From NCBI GenBank assembly GCA_002413385.1, contig DHWW01000285.1, forward strand, positions 1 through 11,436: DNA of 11,436 nt. The letters are read 5' to 3'. Source of the DNA: Granulicella sp. UBA5172. Lineage in GTDB: Bacteria; Acidobacteriota; Terriglobia; Terriglobales; Acidobacteriaceae. Each line of letters opens with the position of its first letter. Position 1 is the first letter of the stretch. Below the pieces are notes generated by a model, which did no database searches, was not told the DNA's origin, and was given only the letters and a program-made list of their open reading frames with translations. The translations under genes and the position numbers were made by a program. Shown piece after piece: positions 6,009 to 11,436 of this stretch.

Positions 6009-6976
6009 ACGCACAGTTTACGGATATCAACGCAACGGCAGATTACATTGGACCGGGTGCTATTGAAGTTCCGATTTATCAGACAGAAATTCTTGACTTG
6101 GTTCGCCGGCGTGGCGTGTTCGGTCAGCGCATCAAGCAGGTACCCGCGACAGGACACCCTTCGCGCTTCTTTGAACAAACGGCTATTCCCGCTTCAGCAG
6201 CATCATCCGCGTTCGTGGATCCGCGCAATATTGTTCCATCGATTGTGCAGCCCACTCGTGTTGAGCGCAGTGTGCCTCTGAAGGCGTTGGTCGCACAGAT
6301 CAACTACAACCTGTTTGATCTTGAACTGGGCAAGCAGCAGAGCCAGTTCTCGTATCTTCAGGCGAAGGATCTGACCGACACGGTGGATGGTATTCTGCGG
6401 ACACATGATATCGCGCTGTGGAATGGTACAGACACCAGCCTTAGCTCGCCGACGACCGCACAGTATTTCGGCGCAGTCGGGCAGATTGCTGCGGGCGGCA
6501 ATACCGCGACCATTGGCACGACCCAGAGCATTGTGGATGGGTTGAAGTCGACGATCGCGCAGATGCTTGCCAACAGCAGCTTCGGTGTTCGGCCGACTGC
6601 AATCTATGCGAATCCGGTGCTGCTTGATTTGATCGATCGCGAGATGAAGGCAGAGTTCAATGTGATCCTCAACACGAGGACCATCGAGGGTGGCCTCACG
6701 GTGAAGACACTAAGCACCCAGGCTGGAGATATTCCATTGATTCCTGAGTGGACACTGCCTTACACCGGAACACCGGGCTCGGGTACCGCTGTGCTTCCTG
6801 CGTACATCGTGACCGAAGACCTGATCGAGTATCACTGGTTGGGCGAGCCGAATCCGCGGGTATTCCAGCTGGGCCTGCAGGGTTCGCTGGCTAGCCAGTT
6901 TGCGGCGGTGAAGTTTGGGGCCGTCGTGGTCAAGGGCGCGAGCTATGCGCATTATCAGGTGCTCGTCGATCGCTAG
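6005..6976 (+). CDS. Major capsid protein (HK97 fold)
   Basis: This is the main shell protein, 323 aa. Gene order (portal, protease, scaffold, this gene) and length fit an HK97-fold capsid without a delta domain. An N-terminal arm is followed by an E-loop-like region (TGHPSRFFEQTAIPASAASS, 49-68). Next comes a long spine-like helix (QSIVDGLKSTIAQMLANSSF, 174-193). A P-domain segment typical of these proteins follows (RPTAIYANPVLLDLIDREMK, 196-215). The C-terminal beta-rich part contains VTEDLIEYHWLGEPNPRVFQ (269-288). Its codon use differs from its neighbours: more C-ending codons such as AAC, ATC, ACC and TTC, and less G bias. This suits high expression or a different history. A perfect hairpin follows 26 nt after the stop. 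Confidence 0.9.
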   Translation: MNAQFTDINATADYIGPGAIEVPIYQTEILDLVRRRGVFGQRIKQVPATGHPSRFFEQTAIPASAASSAFVDPRNIVPSIVQPTRVERSVPLKALVAQINYNLFDLELGKQQSQFSYLQAKDLTDTVDGILRTHDIALWNGTDTSLSSPTTAQYFGAVGQIAAGGNTATIGTTQSIVDGLKSTIAQMLANSSFGVRPTAIYANPVLLDLIDREMKAEFNVILNTRTIEGGLTVKTLSTQAGDIPLIPEWTLPYTGTPGSGTAVLPAYIVTEDLIEYHWLGEPNPRVFQLGLQGSLASQFAAVKFGAVVVKGASYAHYQVLVDR

Positions 6977-7002
6977 GAACTAGTGTCGACCGAGTGAAAG
7001 GG

Positions 7003-7029
7003 GCCGGAGCGTGGTGGGCGCTCCGGCTT
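7003..7029 (+). terminator. Hairpin after the capsid gene, weak terminator or processing site
   Basis: GCCGGAGCG (7003-7011) pairs perfectly with CGCTCCGGC (7019-7027) around a 7-nt loop, TGGTGGG. Only TT follows before a C, so the T-run is poor and termination is probably partial at best. The position directly after the most highly expressed gene suggests a role in lowering downstream expression or protecting the capsid mRNA 3' end. Confidence 0.55.
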
Positions 7030-7068
7030 CATCGCTGATGTGGGTGCGAGTGGAGAGGGAGAAGAGTA

Positions 7069-7680
7069 ATGGGATATTTATTGCCAGCAGATTATGTGGC
7101 GTTTGGACTGACGGCGGACACGGCCGATGCGTGGGTGACGACGGCTTCCGCGATGATCGAGGCTTACTGCCGACGGCCATCGCTGATGTCCGCGAGCTAT
7201 ACCGAGCGCATGCGAATTCCACTGAGAGCGCAGTCTGTGCGGTTGAGCTATGGCCCGCTGATCAGCGTGGATGCGGTGCGAGCGCAGTATTCGCGACCTG
7301 GATATGGAGATGATTTCTATGGAGACTTCGCGTATCAGACCGGTTTTGCTGTTGCATTCGCCCTGCCGGGACAGTGGGTGGATGTGGATCCGACGACTCT
7401 CTATGTGAGCTTGCCGACAGGTGAATTTCGCTTTCCATGGAACGTGATGGGCATGCGGTATACCGAGGCTGAGGTGACGTATACGGGTGGTCTGACGACG
7501 GTGCCTAATGCGGTGCAAGTGGCGTGCGCGCAGATTGTGCGGAATGCGCAGGCTACGCCGGGACTGAATGTGAAGTCGAGCAAGATGGACACGTTGCAAA
7601 CGCAATACTTTAGCGACTCGTTGATTGATAGCCAGGTGCAGGCGCTGCTGCGTCCGTATGTGGCAGAGAGGCTTGGTTAG
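7069..7680 (+). CDS. Head-tail adaptor, HK97 gp6-like connector
   Basis: The 203-residue product begins with the helical pattern of gp6-like adaptors, which bind under the portal as a ring and extend the head channel. LPADYVAFGLTADTADAWVT (5-24) leads into TTASAMIEAYCRRPSL (24-39), which matches the family's '...A...Ie.yc.R' helix. A strand-rich middle follows with YGPLISVDAVRAQY, and then a C-terminal helix (PNAVQVACAQIVRNAQATPG). It sits first after the capsid, as expected. A purine-rich GGGAGAAGAG precedes ATG 7069. The protein is longer than the minimal gp6 because of an insert rich in Tyr, Phe and Gly (about 80-110). Confidence 0.75.
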   Translation: MGYLLPADYVAFGLTADTADAWVTTASAMIEAYCRRPSLMSASYTERMRIPLRAQSVRLSYGPLISVDAVRAQYSRPGYGDDFYGDFAYQTGFAVAFALPGQWVDVDPTTLYVSLPTGEFRFPWNVMGMRYTEAEVTYTGGLTTVPNAVQVACAQIVRNAQATPGLNVKSSKMDTLQTQYFSDSLIDSQVQALLRPYVAERLG

Positions 7681-7682
7681 CG

Positions 7683-8081
7683 ATGGATGATTTGCTGCAG
7701 TCAAGCGATGGTGTGATGCGTGGCGCGGATGCGTTGATGCGTGCGGCGGGTGGAAGGACGGTGCTGTTGCGGGTTGCGGCTCCTGCAGTGCCGGGGAACG
7801 ATGCTGAGCAGTTGGGGTTGGCGACGCCGGAGTTTCAGGATCTGGTACTGGGGCCTGCGACGTTTAGCAAGGCGAATAGCGTTGCGAAGCTGATGGTGTC
7901 TGCGAGTGCTGTGTACGCGGCGCTGGGATCGCTGGGGTACGATTCGGCGACCGTGCTGTTTGAGACTGCGGTGGGCGTGAAGATCGACGACGTGATGTAT
8001 GAGATTACCAACAGTGTTGCGTCACAGGCGATGGGTCAGCCTTACTGCTATTGCCTGACGTTGAAGCCACCGGTTCGGTAA
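7683..8081 (+). CDS. Probable head-closure (neck) protein
   Basis: The 132-residue product is not clearly recognisable. It starts 2 nt after the adaptor stop, so the two genes are almost certainly co-translated. After a short helical N-terminus (MDDLLQSSDGVMRGADALMR) it reads as mostly beta-strand (GRTVLLRVAAPAVPG; DSATVLFETAVGVKIDDVMY). This suits the small barrel of head-closure or stopper proteins that follow the adaptor in siphoviruses. No catalytic motif, membrane segment or signal peptide is visible. The role is inferred from gene order and size; another neck or tail-connecting role is possible. Confidence 0.5.
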   Translation: MDDLLQSSDGVMRGADALMRAAGGRTVLLRVAAPAVPGNDAEQLGLATPEFQDLVLGPATFSKANSVAKLMVSASAVYAALGSLGYDSATVLFETAVGVKIDDVMYEITNSVASQAMGQPYCYCLTLKPPVR

Positions 8082-8117
8082 AGAGCAACGAAGGCGAAGA
8101 GAGCCAAGGAGGCTAAT

Positions 8118-8624
8118 GTGCAGAACGCGAAGGACACGTTCTATGAGGTGTTGCGTGGTAGGTTGGCCGCGCTGAATTCGTATCGGACGATTGTGCTGCG
8201 CGGTGTCGTGCGGCCAGGCGTACTGGTCGAGGAGAACGAACTTGTGTCCGCAGTGGCACTGCCCGATTGCTTTCGGATGCGATGGGCAGTGAGTGGCGTC
8301 GACGCAAATTGTGCCATGCCCACGGTGATGCTGGAGTGCGAGTTTGAATACGAGACAGCGGGCACGGCGATGAATGCGGGGATGGATCGGGGGCGTGCAC
8401 TGGCGGCCATGGATGCAGAGTTGCAAGCGGCGGTGAATACGCTGCCGAGGAGCGCGCCCAAGATGAACTATGCGGGCCTGGTGAACGGTGCGCCGGTGGC
8501 TGTGATGAGCACGAGTATCTGGTGGGGCGAGGTCGTGTTTGGCAAGACGGTCATCAAGGAAGACAGGTTGGCGCGTACAGCAACGGTCGTCGTGATGAGC
8601 TACCAGGAAGCAGGTGAGCTGTGA
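8118..8624 (+). CDS. Probable tail terminator / tail completion protein
   Basis: The start is a GTG at 8118, set by a strong AAGGAGG (8106-8112) 5 nt upstream; an overlapping ATG at 8116 is in the wrong frame. The 168-residue product opens with a helix (FYEVLRGRLAALNSYRTIVL, 8-27) and continues with strands. It has a second helix of the form GRALAAMDAELQAAVNTLPR (92-111). Helix-then-strand organisation and position before the tail tube gene match tail terminator proteins, which cap the tube at the head end. No family signature is certain. Its TGA overlaps the next gene's GTG (GTGA), so the two are translationally coupled. Confidence 0.5.
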   Translation: MQNAKDTFYEVLRGRLAALNSYRTIVLRGVVRPGVLVEENELVSAVALPDCFRMRWAVSGVDANCAMPTVMLECEFEYETAGTAMNAGMDRGRALAAMDAELQAAVNTLPRSAPKMNYAGLVNGAPVAVMSTSIWWGEVVFGKTVIKEDRLARTATVVVMSYQEAGEL

Positions 8625-9577
8625 ATGATGTGACGGGAACGATGGCTCCGATGGTGGGTCGAGTGAGCGCGTATTTTGCCCCGGTAAATCGTGCTGCGCA
8701 GCAGGCAACGATCTTCGATGCGGCGCAGAGTGGGGCGTTCGCGTTGAACAGCCCGCCTGCTCCTTGGATTGGATTGGGATGGATCGCTGGGTTTGCGCGT
8801 AAGTGCGGAACGAAGGTTGAGGCAGTGCGGACGGGTGCTCCTGCGACGACGCAGTTGCAGGCGAGAAGCGAGATCGAGGCAACGGTGTCGTTCAGCTTTG
8901 AGAGCTGGGGCAAGCTGCAATTGGCGCTGTCGGCTGGAACGCAGCAGATGAATCTGCTAACGGTGGCCACAGGTGCAACTTCCGGGGGATCAGGTGGAAC
9001 CGGGATCCCTGCAGTTGCGTTGCAGAGCGGATCGACTGCGAGCGTGCTGCAGGTGGGAGCCGCTGCGGCTGCTTCGTTTGCCGTGGGTGAGCTGGTTGCG
9101 GTCGATGTGGATTATGTAACGCAGACTGGATTTGTCGGGAGCGGCGTGAGTGGGGCGTATGTGCGGAGTGTGCTGACCGATGTGGATTATGTGCGGCGCG
9201 TGACGTTGAACGTGGGACGTGTCGCGTCGATCGTTGTCAGCGGTGCTGTCGGTGCGCTGACCCTCGAGGCGCCACTGATTGCCGGAGTGCCGAGTGCGGC
9301 CATGAAGGTGAGTGGTGTAGTGGGGTTCTGCGATCGTGAGGGCTCGAGCTTTTTTCAGGAATGGTCGGCGGTGTTTGTCGGTGAGGGTCAGCAGGCGGAG
9401 CGTGTCATCTGGCACTATCCACGGCTACAGGCGATGAGTGGAGCTGCTGAGGTGAATGTTGCGAGTGGCGGGGGCTACGAGAAGGTCCAGCTCAGTGCGG
9501 CGTTTCGTGCGTTGCCGGTGAAGGATCCGGTGGACGGCGAAACGGTGGTGTGCTTCCGCAGTTACGTGGCTGGCTAG
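8621..9577 (+). CDS. Probable major tail tube protein
   Basis: The 318-residue product starts at a GTG overlapping the previous stop. The first 110 residues hold a strand-rich segment (ARSEIEATVSFSFESWGKLQ, 81-100) and a helix-like LQLALSAGTQQMN, as in lambda-type tail tube proteins. The last 80 residues (REGSSFFQEWSAVFVGEGQQ, 239-258, then VNVASGGGYEKVQLSAAFRA) look like the second half of the tube barrel. Between them is a Gly/Ala/Val-rich insert of roughly 120 residues (about 118-236), low in charge and probably beta-structured, perhaps an Ig-like or surface-displayed domain. The insert carries a repeated DVDYV motif. Placement after a tail-terminator-like gene supports the call; sequence similarity alone does not settle it. 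A surface or sheath-like tail protein is the alternative. Confidence 0.5.
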   Translation: MNDVTGTMAPMVGRVSAYFAPVNRAAQQATIFDAAQSGAFALNSPPAPWIGLGWIAGFARKCGTKVEAVRTGAPATTQLQARSEIEATVSFSFESWGKLQLALSAGTQQMNLLTVATGATSGGSGGTGIPAVALQSGSTASVLQVGAAAAASFAVGELVAVDVDYVTQTGFVGSGVSGAYVRSVLTDVDYVRRVTLNVGRVASIVVSGAVGALTLEAPLIAGVPSAAMKVSGVVGFCDREGSSFFQEWSAVFVGEGQQAERVIWHYPRLQAMSGAAEVNVASGGGYEKVQLSAAFRALPVKDPVDGETVVCFRSYVAG

Positions 9578-9598
9578 GTTTGTAGTGGAGGAGAGACA

Positions 9599-11436
9599 GT
9601 GCGGATTACGATCGACAATTTGGATGGACTAGGCGCGATTGATTACACCGAAGCGGTGGCTGCGGAGGGACCGATCACGGTACAGCGAGCGTTGAATGTG
9701 CCTTCACGATGCACGGCGGAGATCGTGCTGGGAGCGGAAGGTCTGGCGGTGCCGGCGCGACGCGGCAAAGTGACCGTTACGGCCGCCGATATGACGGTGT
9801 TGTTCACTGGATACCTGGCGACAGAGCCGGTGAGGATCTATGCAGGCAATGCGTCGATGGGGCCGGTCTACAGGGCACGCATAACGGCTGTCAGCGATGA
9901 GTGGTTGCTGGATAATCTAGGCTCCGGCGCGGGATTGCGCGATGCGATGTCGCTGGGCCTGGATGGCGCGGCGCTCGTGGCACGATTGGCGTCGCGAGCG
10001 CAGGCTGGCGGCTCGTCTGCGGTGACGGTTGCTTCAGGAGCAAGCGTTCCATCGACGGGAGCGTTTGCTGCGCGCGCCTCAGTGCCATGGAGCGTGAATG
10101 CGGGGGAAGCGGCAAGCTCTGCGTATGCTGCGTATCGCGCACTGAATGGGCAGGTACTGATCGAGCCGGTGGGCAATGTGACGCATGCTCTCAGCGACGC
10201 AGATGGCACTCTTTCGGTTGCGGGGCTACAGACCACCGCGGTGCGTATGTTGGCGAATGATGTGACGCTCTCGGGAGCGGAGGAGCCAGCGGCGTACATC
10301 GAGGAGAACTTTCTGGGCGATGGAACGACAATGGTGTTCGACCTGAGCGAAGCCGGGCATCGCGACTCCAACCGGATACTCGTGCTGGATAACTTCAACG
10401 AAGCGGCTCCCGATCCTGCGCAGTGGCTGGTGAGTGACCCGGGGAGTCATTTCTCGCTAACCGGGGCCGGATTGACAATGAATGGCGGCAATGGTTTTGA
10501 CGGGCAGACGACCGTGGAAGCATTGGATGCTGTGGAGATGGGTGGGTCGGTTGTCGTGCAACTTAGCGGGGTGATGCTGGGGGCTGCGTCCGATGGAATG
10601 CTCGCGGGCATGTACCAGGGGCTGATGGTGCTGGCGGATTGCTTTGCAGGATTTCGGGTGAGGCAGAGCGTGAGCGGAACGGGTAGTGTCACGGTGATCG
10701 TGCCGGTGGTGAATGGTGTGGAGGTCGGCACGGTGTTTACTCCGATCGCGGGCCATGCGTATACGCTGCGCCTGCGGCTGCACTGCGTGGAGATGCAGCG
10801 CGTGATGCAGCGGTACTACTGCATGGTCGATGGCGTGGTGCAGGGATTTGGCAGTGCTGGGGGCATCGAAGCGCCGATGGATGTTGTGTTTGAGTTGGTC
10901 GATGAGGGCACAGCATCAAATACGCCGGCAACGGTGCTCTATGACAGTGCTGCTGCCTCGGGCTCATTGAGCAACACACCGGCTACGTGTGCGTTTGCTC
11001 TGGCAAATTCGACGCAACTGTTTGGCTCGGTGGGGTCAGTGAGTGTGCTGCGGCCCGGCAGCATTTGGGTTGTGAGTACGCTGCCGAGCGGTGTGGTGCA
11101 GACACGTCTGATTGGTGTTGCAGGGCAGGGTGTCGATTGCGCGGTGAATTATGGCACGGCGTCGGGATCGCGGGGCAAGGTGACGTTTCTAGCGGGGCGG
11201 ATCCCGGTCGTGGGCGAGCATGTAACTGTGAAGTATCGTGGCGAGCGGCGGTCGATTGCGCGGTTGGCGGATGGTGCGAGTGTTGCATCGGAGGCTGTGA
11301 ATGGCGCGCCGGGGACGTGTCGCTGGTTAGGCCGGGTAACGCTGCCAGTGGCGCGGAGCAGCGTCGATTGCGAGAGCGCAGCGCAGGCGGTGCTTGCGTT
11401 TGCGACCAGTCGCACGGCTGCGGTCGCGGGATCGTA
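9599..11436 (+). CDS. Tail hub / tail-tip-like protein with lectin-like segment (3' partial)
   Basis: A GTG at 9599, 5 nt after GGAGGAG (9587-9593), opens a frame that stays open to the window end: 612 codons, C-terminus missing. The N-terminal part (about 1-230) resembles tail hub proteins of the gp27/late-control-D kind, with KVTVTAADMTVLFTGYLATE (57-76) and a following domain to about LANDVTLSGAEEP. After that, DNFNEAAPDPAQW (264-276) begins a strand-rich region to about 435. Its 'DnF...ldp..W' opening is typical of concanavalin-like carbohydrate-binding folds. The far end (SSVDCESAAQAVLAF, 587-601) again looks like hub sequence. A host-surface-binding role is a reasonable inference. No tape-measure gene lies between it and the tail tube gene. 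Confidence 0.55.
   Translation, partial: MRITIDNLDGLGAIDYTEAVAAEGPITVQRALNVPSRCTAEIVLGAEGLAVPARRGKVTVTAADMTVLFTGYLATEPVRIYAGNASMGPVYRARITAVSDEWLLDNLGSGAGLRDAMSLGLDGAALVARLASRAQAGGSSAVTVASGASVPSTGAFAARASVPWSVNAGEAASSAYAAYRALNGQVLIEPVGNVTHALSDADGTLSVAGLQTTAVRMLANDVTLSGAEEPAAYIEENFLGDGTTMVFDLSEAGHRDSNRILVLDNFNEAAPDPAQWLVSDPGSHFSLTGAGLTMNGGNGFDGQTTVEALDAVEMGGSVVVQLSGVMLGAASDGMLAGMYQGLMVLADCFAGFRVRQSVSGTGSVTVIVPVVNGVEVGTVFTPIAGHAYTLRLRLHCVEMQRVMQRYYCMVDGVVQGFGSAGGIEAPMDVVFELVDEGTASNTPATVLYDSAAASGSLSNTPATCAFALANSTQLFGSVGSVSVLRPGSIWVVSTLPSGVVQTRLIGVAGQGVDCAVNYGTASGSRGKVTFLAGRIPVVGEHVTVKYRGERRSIARLADGASVASEAVNGAPGTCRWLGRVTLPVARSSVDCESAAQAVLAFATSRTAAVAGS

Noticed and set aside
1..11436. tRNA, rRNA, CRISPR array, insertion sequence or attachment site
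   Set aside because: No cloverleaf-like sequence, regular repeat-spacer pattern, transposase or direct-repeat borders were seen. The whole window is accounted for by phage and cassette genes.

Overview
The window is a compact block of phage structural genes, all on the + strand, with a two-gene non-structural cassette inserted among them. The order is: short ORF, terminase large subunit, HipA-like kinase, DUF3037 protein, intrinsic terminator, portal, prohead protease, coiled-coil scaffold, major capsid protein, hairpin, gp6-like head-tail adaptor, probable head-closure protein, probable tail terminator, probable tail tube, and a large tail hub-like protein that runs off the right edge. This is the classic HK97/siphovirus head-to-tail order, so the region is a prophage, a prophage remnant or a gene-transfer-agent-like cluster. 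The window shows no integrase, lysis gene or attachment site that would separate these options.

The host cannot be named from the sequence alone. The moderately high G+C, the G-rich coding strand with many codons ending in G, frequent GTG and TTG starts, and a HipA-like kinase paired with a DUF3037 protein would fit Acidobacteriota (Terriglobia). This is an inference with low confidence.

Layout: 1-178 holds only a possible 32-residue ORF. Packaging is at 179-1684. The cassette is at 1703-3421, with two head-to-tail genes that both appear to use TTG starts without a clear Shine-Dalgarno (SD) sequence. It is followed at 3453-3480 by an 11-bp-stem terminator with a T-run. The head genes are at 3502-6976: portal, protease, scaffold, capsid. 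Most of these have a strong AGGAGG-type SD, and these sites move several starts downstream of the longest possible ORF. A perfect 9-bp hairpin follows the capsid gene. The connector and tail genes occupy 7069-11436, and the last one is incomplete.

How the genes fit together: the terminase pumps DNA through the portal into a shell built by capsid protein around the scaffold. The protease then clears the scaffold. The adaptor, head-closure and tail-terminator proteins join the head to the tail tube, and the hub-like protein with a lectin-like segment probably sits at the tail tip. The kinase and DUF3037 protein have no known part in assembly. They look like a phage-carried accessory ('moron') cassette and are the most interesting part of the window.
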